In this document: piece after piece, positions 50,559 to 59,689 of the stretch
How positions within the stretch are numbered: position 1 is the stretch's first letter
Layout of the letters: the number at the start of each line of letters is the position of its first letter
Source: JANMDS01 sp031430575
GTDB taxonomy: Bacteria; Pseudomonadota; Gammaproteobacteria; Burkholderiales; Casimicrobiaceae
Assembly (NCBI GenBank): GCA_031430575.1
Contig: JANPBT010000043.1
Span: 62,001-126,000, forward strand
DNA: 64,000 bases
Direction: 5' to 3'
Position numbers and translations under genes: made by a program
Notes under the pieces: generated by a model
What the model saw: only the letters and a program-made list of their open reading frames with translations
What the model was told of the DNA's origin: nothing
The model's database searches: none

Positions 50559-51853
50559 GAAAGCGCCTGAATGACGTCGTGTGTGACTTCTGAAAGCAAC
50601 GCGATTTCGTCCGTTTGCAAGCAATAAGGTGGCATCCAATATACCGTTTGACCAATGGGGCGAAGCAATACACCGCGCGCCATCGCCGCAGCAAACGCCC
50701 GGCGGGCAAAATCGGGATGCGAGCTGACGATATCAAACGCCCAGATCATCCCGCAATTGCGATACGACTTCACCGCACTGTGGTGGCCAATCTCATCGGC
50801 CATCGCGTTGAAAAAACGCGCCTGCTCGGCATTTCGCGCGATGACGTCTTCATCTTTAAAAATACGCAACACTTCCCGCGCCGCTGCGCACGCGAGCGGA
50901 TTACCGGTGTAGGAGTGCGAATGCAAAAAACCACGGGTAACATCTTCGCTGTAAAAAGCATCAAACACCGCGTCGGTCGCCATCACCGCCGAAAGCGGTA
51001 ACGTGCCGCCCGTAATGCCTTTTGATAGACAAAGCAAATCGGGCGTGATCGGTGCTTGTTCGCAAGCGAAAAGTGTGCCGGTGCGCCCGAACCCGGTCAT
51101 GATTTCATCGGCGATAAAAAGTATGTCGTATTGCTTACAGAGGGCAAAACTGCGCCGCAGGTATTCTGCGTCATACATCGCCATGGCGTTGGCGCCTTGC
51201 ACCAATGGCTCAACGATGAAGGCGGCGATTTCTCGCCCGTGTTTGGCAAAGATGGCTTCGAGCATTGCCAGCGCCGCATCGGTGCCCACCATCGCCGGGT
51301 TATCAGCGCTTAAATGTTGCTTGAGCATCGCAGCATAGGCGACGCGGAAAATGAGCACATCGGTGACGGCCAACGCGCCGACCGTTTCGCCGTGATACGC
51401 GCCTTGCAGGCTGACAAATCGCGATTTACTGCTGCGCCCCATCAAGAGCCAATAATGCACGCTCATTTTGAGCGCAATCTCAGTCGCGCTCGCGCCGTCA
51501 CTGGCGTACATCACATGACCCAATCCGGGCGGAGCGACGGCGGCGAGCGCTTCCGCTAACTCGACGGCGGGCGCATGGGTAAAGCCTGCCAGCATCACGT
51601 GGTCGAGAGACTCTAATTGCTGCGAGATTGCGGCCTTAAGGCGTGGATGGTTGTGCCCGAAAAGATTGGTCCACCATGAGCTCACGCCATCGAGATAGCG
51701 CTTGCCCTCGAAGTCAATGAGCCAAGCGCCGTCGCCGCGGGCGATTGGTATGATCGGTAATCGTTCATGGTGTGCCATTTGCGTACAGGGATGCCAGACG
51801 GCTTGGCGAGAACGCTGCATCCATGCATTATTTGAGTTTGAAGTTTCCAACAT
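50555..51853 (-). CDS. bioA: Adenosylmethionine-8-amino-7-oxononanoate aminotransferase
   Basis: A 432-residue class-III PLP aminotransferase for biotin synthesis. It has WHPCTQMAHH at the start, DGVSSWWTNLFGHNHP near 55, the PLP lysine in LCLSKGITGGTLPLSAV near 275, and FLHSHSYTGNPLACAAA near 315. The W-W-T and H-P-C-T-Q stretches are specific for BioA against other class-III enzymes. It overlaps dacB by 4 bp. No other bio gene is near. A repeat copy at 51147-51163 encodes EYLRRSF in frame. Confidence 0.95.
   Translation of the reverse strand: MLETSNSNNAWMQRSRQAVWHPCTQMAHHERLPIIPIARGDGAWLIDFEGKRYLDGVSSWWTNLFGHNHPRLKAAISQQLESLDHVMLAGFTHAPAVELAEALAAVAPPGLGHVMYASDGASATEIALKMSVHYWLLMGRSSKSRFVSLQGAYHGETVGALAVTDVLIFRVAYAAMLKQHLSADNPAMVGTDAALAMLEAIFAKHGREIAAFIVEPLVQGANAMAMYDAEYLRRSFALCKQYDILFIADEIMTGFGRTGTLFACEQAPITPDLLCLSKGITGGTLPLSAVMATDAVFDAFYSEDVTRGFLHSHSYTGNPLACAAAREVLRIFKDEDVIARNAEQARFFNAMADEIGHHSAVKSYRNCGMIWAFDIVSSHPDFARRAFAAAMARGVLLRPIGQTVYWMPPYCLQTDEIALLSEVTHDVIQALS
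51147..51163 (-). repeat. Dispersed repeat inside bioA
   Basis: AAACTGCGCCGCAGGTA, in frame as YLRRSF on the minus strand. Confidence 0.8.
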
Positions 51854-51890
51854 TTACGAATTTTGCACACTTTTGCGCCAAAATAGATTG

Positions 51891-52364
51891 ATGAGCGTTC
51901 AGATCCTGGATTACGAGAAGCCCAAATACGTGCCCGTGCTGCGCGAGTTGGTGCGCGTGGTGCAAACTTTTGAGCGCTATTCTGCGGCTCATATCGAGAC
52001 TTTGGGCTTCACCGCCCCGCAGTTTGACATCATCTCCACGCTGGGCAACACAGCCGGAATGACGTTTAAAGAATTGGGCCAAAAAACCCTCATTACTAAA
52101 GGCACGTTGACTGGCGTGGTCGATCGGCTTGAGGCCAAAGGCTTGGTGAAGCGCTGCGCGGTGGCGCAAGATGCCCGCAAAACGATTGTTAAGCTGACCG
52201 CAAAGGGCAACGCTGAATTTATCCGCATTTTCCCAACGCACTTGGAGTATTGCCGGGAAGTCTTTGATCGGCTCTGCCCGCATACGCTTTCTCGTCTGGG
52301 GCATGATGCCCGCGAGCTGCGGTTGGCGTTTGAAGGGATCGTCTGTAGCGATTCCGAAACTTAA
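51891..52364 (+). CDS. MarR-family transcription regulator
   Basis: A 157-residue winged-helix regulator with the recognition-helix region NTAGMTFKELGQKTLITKGTLTGVVDRLEAKGLVKRC and wing AQDARKTIVKLTAKG (the MarR D-x-R signature). It is divergent from bioA (37 bp apart). Its stop abuts a perfect 9-bp inverted repeat in front of the cytochrome c' gene, the best candidate target. Confidence 0.92.
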   Translation: MSVQILDYEKPKYVPVLRELVRVVQTFERYSAAHIETLGFTAPQFDIISTLGNTAGMTFKELGQKTLITKGTLTGVVDRLEAKGLVKRCAVAQDARKTIVKLTAKGNAEFIRIFPTHLEYCREVFDRLCPHTLSRLGHDARELRLAFEGIVCSDSET

Positions 52365-52392
52365 TTTAGTTCGGAATAGAACTAAATATGAT
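52364..52392 (+). promoter_or_regulatory. MarR-type operator with overlapping promoter before cytochrome c'
   Basis: ATTTAGTTC (52364-52372) and GAACTAAAT (52379-52387), perfect 9-bp arms with a 6-base spacer, overlap TATGAT (52387-52392), a likely -10. It is well placed for repression of the cytochrome genes by the upstream MarR protein. Confidence 0.72.
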
Positions 52393-52441
52393 ATTCTTCG
52401 ATCTCAAATCTATTGCCATTTAAATCTCAAGGAGTATTCCA

Positions 52442-52888
52442 ATGCAGCGATTCCTCATTACCGCAGCGCTCAGCGCGGCTATTTTGTCGCCATTTGCCTC
52501 GGCGCAAATGAAGCCAGAAGATGCGATCAAGCATCGTAAAGCAGCCTTTAACGTGATCGCTTACAACTTTGGCTCGATAGGCGCGATGGTCAATAATCGT
52601 AAATCTTACAACAAAGATGAAGCCATCCGCAATGCGGCAACGGCCTCCGCAGTAACCTGGCAACCGTATGAATTTTTTATCCCCGGCACCGATACTGGCG
52701 ATACCAAAGCCAAGTCAAATATCTGGACTGACGCCGCAAAATTTAAGGCGGGGGCAGAAAAAATGCAAAGCGAGATGGCCAAGCTCGCAAGCGTTGCCCG
52801 CGATGGCGATGCTAATGCGCTCAAGGCGCAATTTGGCGAAGTGGGCAAAACCTGCAAGGGCTGCCACGACGACTACAGAAAAGAGTAA
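52442..52888 (+). CDS. Cytochrome c'
   Basis: A 148-residue periplasmic protein. It has a signal peptide ending FASAQ near 22, a four-helix-bundle body (PEDAIKHRKAAFNVIAYNFGSIGAMV) and the C-terminal haem site CKGCHDDYR. Cytochrome c' binds NO and O2-like ligands and often protects against nitrosative stress. It ends in TAATG shared with the cytochrome b gene, so the two are co-translated. MarR-type control is likely from the operator upstream. Confidence 0.95.
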   Translation: MQRFLITAALSAAILSPFASAQMKPEDAIKHRKAAFNVIAYNFGSIGAMVNNRKSYNKDEAIRNAATASAVTWQPYEFFIPGTDTGDTKAKSNIWTDAAKFKAGAEKMQSEMAKLASVARDGDANALKAQFGEVGKTCKGCHDDYRKE

Positions 52889-53541
52889 TGCTTAAAAAAA
52901 TACGCGTGTGGGATTTTCCGACACGCGTTTTTCATTGGGCGCTTGCGATCTGCGTCACCGGTTTATTTGCCACTGGCTTGACTGGGGGCAACTGGATCGC
53001 TTGGCATGAGCGCTTTGGGTTCGTTGTGCTCGGGTTAGTGATTTTTCGTCTGATCTGGGGCTTTGCGGGTAGCGAGACATCGCGTTTTTCTAATTTTGTG
53101 CGCAGCCCACGCGTGATTTTCCATTATTTGCGAACCGGCGAAAGCCCGACGCTGGGTCATAACCCGCTCGGCGCGCTCTCAGTCGTAGCGCTTTTGCTGG
53201 TCTTGCTTTTGCAGGCGTTGACCGGGTTAGTGGTAGACGATGATATTGCCAACAAAGGGCCGTTGGCCGATAAAGTTCCGAGCGCATGGGTTGCCTTAGC
53301 AACGACGGTGCATCGGCTCAATAAATGGCTGCTTGGCGCTCTCGTGATCACGCACCTGTTAGCGATTGCCTACTATGCATTGGTCAAAAAAGAACAGCTG
53401 ATCAAGCCGATGATTTCAGGTGAGCGCGATGTTGATAGTGGCCACGCCGCGCCGCAGTTAAAGGGCAATACATCGGCTTGGGTATTGGCGCTTACTATTG
53501 CGGCTGCCGTATATTGGCTTGTCAATATTTTTCCAAAATAA
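52888..53541 (+). CDS. Cytochrome b561-family membrane protein
   Basis: A 217-residue, four-span dihaem cytochrome b of the b561/hydrogenase-I-type family: IRVWDFPTRVFHWALAICV near the start, WIAWHERFGFVVLGLVIFRLIWG, and VHRLNKWLLGALVITHLLAIAYYAL with the haem histidines. It is a usual partner of cytochrome c', passing electrons from the quinone pool. The start overlaps the previous stop by 1 base. Confidence 0.92.
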   Translation: MLKKIRVWDFPTRVFHWALAICVTGLFATGLTGGNWIAWHERFGFVVLGLVIFRLIWGFAGSETSRFSNFVRSPRVIFHYLRTGESPTLGHNPLGALSVVALLLVLLLQALTGLVVDDDIANKGPLADKVPSAWVALATTVHRLNKWLLGALVITHLLAIAYYALVKKEQLIKPMISGERDVDSGHAAPQLKGNTSAWVLALTIAAAVYWLVNIFPK

Positions 53542-53560
53542 TCGTAAAAATACCTCAATA

Positions 53561-53628
53561 AAACAGCCCAATCTGCGCCGCAGGTATTGACGAAAAAAAC
53601 AATACCTGCGGCGCAGATTGGGCTGTTT
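53561..53628. repeat. Perfect 28-bp inverted repeat built on the dispersed repeat
   Basis: Arms 53561-53588 and 53601-53628 are exact complements (28 bp) with a 12-base A-rich loop. The dispersed 18-base word is embedded in each arm. It lies between the convergent cytochrome b and fabI genes. The arm orientation is opposite to the other pairs (AAATCT-form first). Confidence 0.95.
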
Positions 53629-53635
53629 TGACGAT

Positions 53636-54442
53636 TTACGGGGTAGGCTTATCGCCGCCGTCGTCCATCCCTGCTGCGACGATCGAATAACCGCAATCGA
53701 CATAGGTAATTTCTCCAGTAATCGCGCTGGCCAAATCGCTCATCAAAAACGCGGCCACATTGCCCACCTCATCAATGGTCACGTTACGCTTGAGCGGGGC
53801 AGCGTCGGCAACATGCTTGAGCATTTTTCCGAATCCCGAGATGCCTGCTGCGGCAAGGGTTTTGATCGGGCCTGCCGAAATACCATTGACGCGAATGCCA
53901 TCTACGCCCAGCCCCGCAGCGAGGTAGCGCACGTTCGCCTCTAGCGACGCTTTGGCTACGCCCATCGTGTTGTAGTTCGGCACCGCGCGAACTGCGCCTA
54001 AATAGGAAAGCGTTAACAACGCCCCGTTTCGCCCTTGCATCAGCGGGTGCGCCGCTTTCGCAAGGGCCGCAAAGCTATAGGCCGAAATGTCTTGCGCGGT
54101 TAAAAAAGCTGATCGCGAAAGCCCGTCTAAAAACTTTCCACCAATCGCTTCGCGCGGCGCAAAGGCGATGGCATGAACCACGCCGTCGAGCTCGCCCCAC
54201 TCACGTTTGATCGTGTCAAAAGTGCTCGCAATTTCGTCATCCTTGCTCACATCGCAGCTCATGATGAGCCCGCCACCAAAATCACCCGCCAGCTTTTCAA
54301 CCCGCTCGCGCATCGCTTCGCCGGCGTAGCTAAATGCCAGCGTCGCGCCCTCGCGTTGCATGGCTTTACCGATGCCGTAGGCAATCGATCGCGTTGAGAG
54401 AAGCCCCGTGAGCAAAACCTTTTTCCCAGAGAGAAAACCCAT
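53636..54442 (-). CDS. fabI: Enoyl-ACP reductase (NADH)
   Basis: A 268-residue FabI, the last reduction step of each fatty-acid elongation round. It has GFLSGKKVLLTGLLSTRSIAYGIGKAMQREGA at the start, ISAYSFAALAKAAHPLM near 145 and YLGAVRAVPNYNTMGVAKASLEA with the catalytic Tyr-x6-Lys near 156-163. It is a single gene with a short upstream region shared with the divergent GGDEF-EAL gene. Confidence 0.97.
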   Translation of the reverse strand: MGFLSGKKVLLTGLLSTRSIAYGIGKAMQREGATLAFSYAGEAMRERVEKLAGDFGGGLIMSCDVSKDDEIASTFDTIKREWGELDGVVHAIAFAPREAIGGKFLDGLSRSAFLTAQDISAYSFAALAKAAHPLMQGRNGALLTLSYLGAVRAVPNYNTMGVAKASLEANVRYLAAGLGVDGIRVNGISAGPIKTLAAAGISGFGKMLKHVADAAPLKRNVTIDEVGNVAAFLMSDLASAITGEITYVDCGYSIVAAGMDDGGDKPTP

Positions 54443-54666
54443 TTCTAGCCTTGTGCAATATTTGCGCTAACCATTTAAGTGACGCATTGTAGTGATCCGC
54501 CAAAAATGACTTTATGCGTATTGGGTTTTTTGGAGGGATTTGTTCTAAAATAGATTCATTAAAAATCAAAAGTCATAGACGAACTGCGCAAGTGCGCAGC
54601 GACCACGAGACCAACGACAGGGAACATAGACGCGCGCATATTGCCGGGTCGGTTGAAATTGAGCCT

Positions 54667-57036
54667 ATGAATGAAATCGAAACGACGCAGATGAAGTCGG
54701 AAAGCGCGCTGCTGAAAGAAAGCCCCGAGCTCGACAACGTAGGCGACGAGTTGCGCTTTCGATTAGACGGGATCGTTCGCACAACGCCACTCGCGCTAGC
54801 GGTTTATGCCTTGCCCATCGCATTTTTTTGCTATCTTTTTACCGGCAAAGTTTCTCTACTGACCGCGGTGCCATGGCTCTGCGCTGTCGCAGTTGGATTT
54901 TTCATGCGCGCGTTGCCTTGGATAAAACTTAAATCTTCTGCGCCTTTACCTGAGGTTTTTAATCAGCGCGCATTACGGTTCGTCACAGCAGGCTCAGTTT
55001 TGATTGGTGCGACCACTGCCGCAGTCCCAGCGCTAACTTGGAATCTGGTTTCGCATAGCGAACGCCTCATGTTTTGCGGAATCTTGATGGCGCTTCTGGT
55101 AGGCGGGGCGTTGTCGCTGGTCATGCTTAACGGCGCTTCCCGTTTGTGGATTCTGTCTGTCGGCGGCATCGTTTTTCTAGTTTCGTTTTTTGATAACGTC
55201 TATTTGCCGCAAGGCGCATCCCTGCTTGTCGCGGGCTTCCTTCTATATCTTTACATCGTTGTTGAACGAAATAGCGACTACTTTTCTGCGCTTTTTCATG
55301 CGCGAGTCGAGGCGGCGCGACAAACGCAAATGGTGTCGCTGCTCCTTCATGATTTCGAAGAGGAGGCGCGCGATTGGCTTTGGGAAATTGATACCCTGGG
55401 TCGGATCGTCTACAGCTCAGCCCGCATGGCTGAGTCGCTCTTGCGCGCGCCAGAAAGTCTACGCGGTATAATGCTTTCAAGCGCGTTACGTTCGGATGGC
55501 AAGCATGAGTCGGCAAACTCACCGATGCTCGCTGCGCTGCGACAGCGTTTTGAGCGCGGGCATCCGTTTCGCAATCATACCGTTGAATACGCGCGTGCAG
55601 ATCAGGAGCGCTGGTTTTCGCTCAGCGCCAAGCCCCTTATTAATGTCTCCGGGCAGATTACGGGATGGCGCGGCACCGGCGTAGATGTCACCAATGAATT
55701 TATGCGGCAAAAAGAAATGGAGCGTTTGGCAACGATCGACTCTCTTACTGGGTTAGCCAATCGCTTTCGCCTTCAACAAGAGCTTGATCGCCATTTCAAT
55801 TCCTTAGAGCCAGCGAAACCTTGCGCCCTCATGATGCTTGATCTCGATGACTTCAAGCTCATTAACGACCATTTTGGGCACCCGACTGGTGATCGTGTTT
55901 TGCAATTTGTTGCCGCACGCCTCAGTCAGCAACTTCGCTCAGGGCAAGTGCTCGCGCGGCTTGGCGGCGATGAATTTGCGCTGCTGATTTCCGGTGATGT
56001 CCCGCGATCAAGTTTGGCTGAAATGGGAGAGCGTATTTTGGCTACGGTGGCGCAGCCTTATTTTGTTGAAGGCGCTTCCATGATGGTGCGCTGTAGTGTG
56101 GGCATCGCGATTGGTGGCGCCGATGCACATGATGCGAAATCGTTACTAAAATGCGCCGATCTTGCGCTCTATGCCGCAAAAGGTGCAGGCCGCAACGCCT
56201 TACGATTTTTTGGCTATGACATGCACAAAAGAATTGAAGATCGATTCGTGCTTGCCGAAGAGATTCGACACGGCATTGATCGCGGTGAGTTTGAGCTGAT
56301 GTATCAACCGTTTGTTGATACGATTTCAGGAAAGATCACGGGTTTTGAGGCGCTTATTCGGTGGAATCATCCGATACGTGGCTTACTGTTGCCGAGTGAA
56401 TTCATTCCGCTTGCGGAAGATACTGCCTTGATTGGGCGTCTGGGCGAATGGGTGTTTGCGACGGCATGCCGCGCCGCGCGTTCGTGGCCAGAAAATATTC
56501 GTATTTCGGTAAACGTATCTGCGGTGCAGTTTTCGTTGCTGGATTTGCGGGAGGCCGTGGCGCGCACGCTTTCTGAAAGCGGCTTACCTGCGGCGCAACT
56601 CGAAGTCGAATTAACAGAATCCACACTTTTTGCCGACGGGCCGACATCGCGGCGCACGATGGTCGCGTTGCGTGAGAGCGGTGTCAACATTTCGCTCGAT
56701 GATTTTGGAGCGGGCTACGCATCGCTGAGCCATCTGCGTACTTTCCCGATTTCGCGATTGAAAATTGATCGCTCGTTTACCGCCAAGATTGCAGATACTA
56801 CACGCGAAGGCAACGAGGCCCGTTCGATCGTTCGCGCCGCCATTGAGCTCGCACGCGCGATGGAGCTCGAGTGCACGGCTGAAGGCGTTGAAACTGCAGA
56901 CCAACTCGCGGTATTAAAAAATCTATATTGCGATGAAGTTCAAGGATATTTCTTGGCCTATCCAATGAGCGCAGCGGATGCAGGCAAAATTTTATTGCGT
57001 GATGGTCGCAGCGCCGCCTTTGAAATCGCCGCATAG
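54667..57036 (+). CDS. Membrane-bound GGDEF-EAL protein (cyclic-di-GMP synthesis/degradation)
   Basis: A protein of about 789 residues. It has six hydrophobic spans in the first 200 residues (MASE-like sensor), a PAS-like domain (DWLWEIDTLGRIVYSS ... WFSLSAKPLINVSGQITGWRGTGVDVT), a GGDEF domain with intact RLGGDEFAL, and an EAL domain with GFEALIRW, NVSAVQF and DDFGAGYASL. Both catalytic signatures look complete, so it could make and break cyclic-di-GMP. The start is uncertain: ATG 54667 is used, but the frame is open to 54514 and 54691 is possible. No partner gene is evident. Confidence 0.9.
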   Translation: MNEIETTQMKSESALLKESPELDNVGDELRFRLDGIVRTTPLALAVYALPIAFFCYLFTGKVSLLTAVPWLCAVAVGFFMRALPWIKLKSSAPLPEVFNQRALRFVTAGSVLIGATTAAVPALTWNLVSHSERLMFCGILMALLVGGALSLVMLNGASRLWILSVGGIVFLVSFFDNVYLPQGASLLVAGFLLYLYIVVERNSDYFSALFHARVEAARQTQMVSLLLHDFEEEARDWLWEIDTLGRIVYSSARMAESLLRAPESLRGIMLSSALRSDGKHESANSPMLAALRQRFERGHPFRNHTVEYARADQERWFSLSAKPLINVSGQITGWRGTGVDVTNEFMRQKEMERLATIDSLTGLANRFRLQQELDRHFNSLEPAKPCALMMLDLDDFKLINDHFGHPTGDRVLQFVAARLSQQLRSGQVLARLGGDEFALLISGDVPRSSLAEMGERILATVAQPYFVEGASMMVRCSVGIAIGGADAHDAKSLLKCADLALYAAKGAGRNALRFFGYDMHKRIEDRFVLAEEIRHGIDRGEFELMYQPFVDTISGKITGFEALIRWNHPIRGLLLPSEFIPLAEDTALIGRLGEWVFATACRAARSWPENIRISVNVSAVQFSLLDLREAVARTLSESGLPAAQLEVELTESTLFADGPTSRRTMVALRESGVNISLDDFGAGYASLSHLRTFPISRLKIDRSFTAKIADTTREGNEARSIVRAAIELARAMELECTAEGVETADQLAVLKNLYCDEVQGYFLAYPMSAADAGKILLRDGRSAAFEIAA

Positions 57037-57146
57037 TCAATTTGCGCTTTTGACGAATTTTGAACACCGCTTCCTAAGCGCAACGCTAAACTAGCGTGAT
57101 ATACCGTTTTTATGCGCAGCTTTAGTTTTGCGCACACGCATTGCTT

Positions 57147-58475
57147 ATGTCGCAAATGACGCCTCCAGAAATTGTTCACGAACTCGACAAAAATATTGTC
57201 GGGCAAACTAACGCCAAGCGCGCTGTTGCCATCGCGCTGCGCAATCGCTGGCGCAGGGCGCAAGTGCCCGGTGATTTACGGCACGAAATCACACCAAAAA
57301 ATATCTTGATGATCGGCCCCACTGGCGTTGGTAAAACGGAAATTGCGCGTCGGCTTGCGAAACTTGCTAACGCTCCATTCATCAAAATTGAAGCCACAAA
57401 ATTTACCGAGGTGGGCTACGTCGGGCGCGATGTAGATACGATCATTCGCGACTTAGTTGAAGTTGCGATCAAGCAAACACGCTCACAACGCATGCGAGCG
57501 GCAGAGGCGCGCGCCCTAGACGCAGCGGAAGAGCGGGTTCTTGATGCGCTATTGCCGCCTGCGCGTATTCCCGCTGGTGAGGGCAGTGAGAGCGAAGAAA
57601 GTGCAACGCGGCAGAAATTTCGAAAGCAGTTGCGAGAAGGAAAACTCGACGACAAGGAAATCGAAATCGATGTGCCTGCGACGCAGTCGTCAATGGAAAT
57701 CATGGCGCCGCCGGGGATGGAAGATCTTTCGCAACAACTGCAAGGCATGTTTGCCAACATGCAATCGGGTAAACGAACGACAAAAAAATTGCGGATCGCT
57801 GAGGCGATGAAAATTCTGCGCGACGAAGAGGCGGCTAAGCTCGTAAACGAGGATGAGTTAAAGGCCAGTGCAATTGAATCGGTTGAGCAAGATGGAATTG
57901 TATTTTTAGATGAAATCGACAAAATTGCCGCCCGCCAAGAAATGAGCGGAGCAGACGTTTCGCGGCAAGGCGTACAGCGCGATTTGCTACCGTTAGTCGA
58001 AGGCACTAGCGTGCAAACGAAGTACGGCATTATCAAAACTGATCATATTTTATTTATTGCGAGCGGCGCATTTCATCTTTCTCGCCCCTCTGATTTGATC
58101 CCCGAGCTTCAAGGTCGATTTCCAATTCGGGTAGAGCTGCAATCGCTAAGTGTCGATGATTTTGTGAAGATTTTGACTAGCACCGATGCCTGCTTAATTA
58201 AGCAATATCAAGCGCTACTTGCCACTGAAAACGTAACACTCAAGTTTACTGACGATGCGATTCAGCGCATGGCTGAAATTGCATTTGTAGTCAATGAGAA
58301 GCAAGAAAATATTGGCGCACGAAGGCTCTATACTGTGCTCGAAAAATTGACCGAAGATTTGAGTTTTGACGCTGCAAGCCAATCTGGCTCAACGGTCACG
58401 ATAGACGTCACGTATGTGAATGACAAACTCGCCGCGATTGCGGGCGATGAAAATCTGGCGAAATACATTCTTTGA
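57147..58475 (+). CDS. hslU: HslU, ATPase subunit of the HslUV protease
   Basis: A 442-residue AAA+ unfoldase. It has TPPEIVHELDKNIVGQTNAKRAVAIALRNRWRR, Walker A GPTGVGKTE near 60, the I-domain (about 110-240), Walker B IVFLDEIDKIA near 250, sensor FIPIR-type ELQGRFPIRVEL, and the C-terminal KYIL tail that docks into HslV. Length is normal. The peptidase gene hslV, nearly always just upstream, is not in this window. The MFS gene overlaps the end by TTGA. Confidence 0.96.
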   Translation: MSQMTPPEIVHELDKNIVGQTNAKRAVAIALRNRWRRAQVPGDLRHEITPKNILMIGPTGVGKTEIARRLAKLANAPFIKIEATKFTEVGYVGRDVDTIIRDLVEVAIKQTRSQRMRAAEARALDAAEERVLDALLPPARIPAGEGSESEESATRQKFRKQLREGKLDDKEIEIDVPATQSSMEIMAPPGMEDLSQQLQGMFANMQSGKRTTKKLRIAEAMKILRDEEAAKLVNEDELKASAIESVEQDGIVFLDEIDKIAARQEMSGADVSRQGVQRDLLPLVEGTSVQTKYGIIKTDHILFIASGAFHLSRPSDLIPELQGRFPIRVELQSLSVDDFVKILTSTDACLIKQYQALLATENVTLKFTDDAIQRMAEIAFVVNEKQENIGARRLYTVLEKLTEDLSFDAASQSGSTVTIDVTYVNDKLAAIAGDENLAKYIL

Positions 58476-59689
58476 CTCATTTCTATTTTCGGGTATTCCT
58501 GCCCTTTGCCTTAGGCTATTTTTTGTCTTACGCACTGCGCACGATCAATGCCGTCATCGCATCGCAGCTCACTTCTGATTTGGGGCTTACGGCGGCAAGT
58601 CTTGGTTTTTTGACTGCGGCGTATTTTTTAAGCTTCGCCTTCATGCAAGTGCCCCTTGGTATCTGGCTTGATCGCTATCGCCCGCGACGCGTGGAGGCGA
58701 TTTTGCTTTTGGTGGCCGCCATCGGGTCGGTCGTATTTGCGACCGCGCATTCGCTCCCGATGCTTGTGATCGCGAGGGTCTTGATTGGTATCGGCGTGTG
58801 CTGTTGCTTAATGGCAAGCCTGCGCACCTACGGCCAGTGGCTACCTAAAGAAAAGCTTCCGCTGATGAATGGCCTACAGCTCGCCGTTGGCAGCGTGGGC
58901 GCAATCGCTTCGACCGCACCCGCGCAGGCACTGCTTCCCATCTTCGGCTGGCGGGGACTGTTTTGGGTATTGGCGTTGCTGCTCGTTCTCGGCGCGGCTT
59001 GGCTTTGGTTCTTGACCCCTGATCCCAGGCAAGCAAGCCCACTACCTGCGGCGCAGAATACGGCGAATACAGCGAAATTTAATGCGTGGGCAGCGCCCGC
59101 TTTTTGGACGCTGATGCCCTTTGCTGCGCTTAATTCAGCGCATGGCATGTCGGTGCAGGCGTTGTGGGCGTCGCCCTGGCTGCTAGATGTTGCGAGTGTG
59201 CCTAAGCCCGATTTGGGGCTGGTCTTAGTAGCGCTATCCGTTGGAATGCTGCTGGGCAATTTGTTGAGTGGCGCATTGGCCACCAAGCTCGCGCCTCGTG
59301 GCATCTTGCCGCATCAAGTAGGCGTCGTACTCTGTCTTGTCGCGCTGATTGCCCAGCTGCCACTTTTGTTCGGATGGGGTATTTCGCCGGCATGGAGCTT
59401 ATTTGCGTTCGGGCTCTTTAATTGTTGTGGCAACGTTGTTTTCGCCGCATCAAATCACTTTTTTGCGCCGCAGGTATTGGGCCGAGTTTATGCAGCATTT
59501 AATCTCTCATTTTTTATGTTGGCATTTATTTTGCAGTGGCTCACCGGCTTGATCGTCAATGCATTTCCAAAGGCAGGTGGCGGCTATGAAGCGCGTGGTT
59601 TTCAGTATGCGTTTGCCTCCATCGCGATTGCGCAAATTTTCGCGCTCGTTTGGTACTCTCTTCGCCGTCATACCCTAAAACCACTATGA
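58472..59689 (+). CDS. Major facilitator superfamily transporter
   Basis: A 405-residue protein with twelve predicted spans. It has the MFS loop motif in GIWLDRYRPRRVEAILL between spans 2 and 3, and RVLIGIGVCCCLMASL. The substrate is unknown. The TTG start lies in a 4-bp overlap with hslU, and the end overlaps the AEC gene by ATGA. Two copies of the dispersed repeat lie in frame (59043-59057 as PLPAAQN, 59462-59476 as APQVL). Confidence 0.88.
   Translation: MTHFYFRVFLPFALGYFLSYALRTINAVIASQLTSDLGLTAASLGFLTAAYFLSFAFMQVPLGIWLDRYRPRRVEAILLLVAAIGSVVFATAHSLPMLVIARVLIGIGVCCCLMASLRTYGQWLPKEKLPLMNGLQLAVGSVGAIASTAPAQALLPIFGWRGLFWVLALLLVLGAAWLWFLTPDPRQASPLPAAQNTANTAKFNAWAAPAFWTLMPFAALNSAHGMSVQALWASPWLLDVASVPKPDLGLVLVALSVGMLLGNLLSGALATKLAPRGILPHQVGVVLCLVALIAQLPLLFGWGISPAWSLFAFGLFNCCGNVVFAASNHFFAPQVLGRVYAAFNLSFFMLAFILQWLTGLIVNAFPKAGGGYEARGFQYAFASIAIAQIFALVWYSLRRHTLKPL
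59043..59057 (+). repeat. Dispersed repeat inside the MFS gene, copy 1
   Basis: TACCTGCGGCGCAGA, in a cytoplasmic linker of the protein (LPAAQN). Confidence 0.85.
59462..59476 (-). repeat. Dispersed repeat inside the MFS gene, copy 2
   Basis: TTTGCGCCGCAGGTA, opposite orientation to copy 1, in frame as FAPQVL. Confidence 0.7.
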
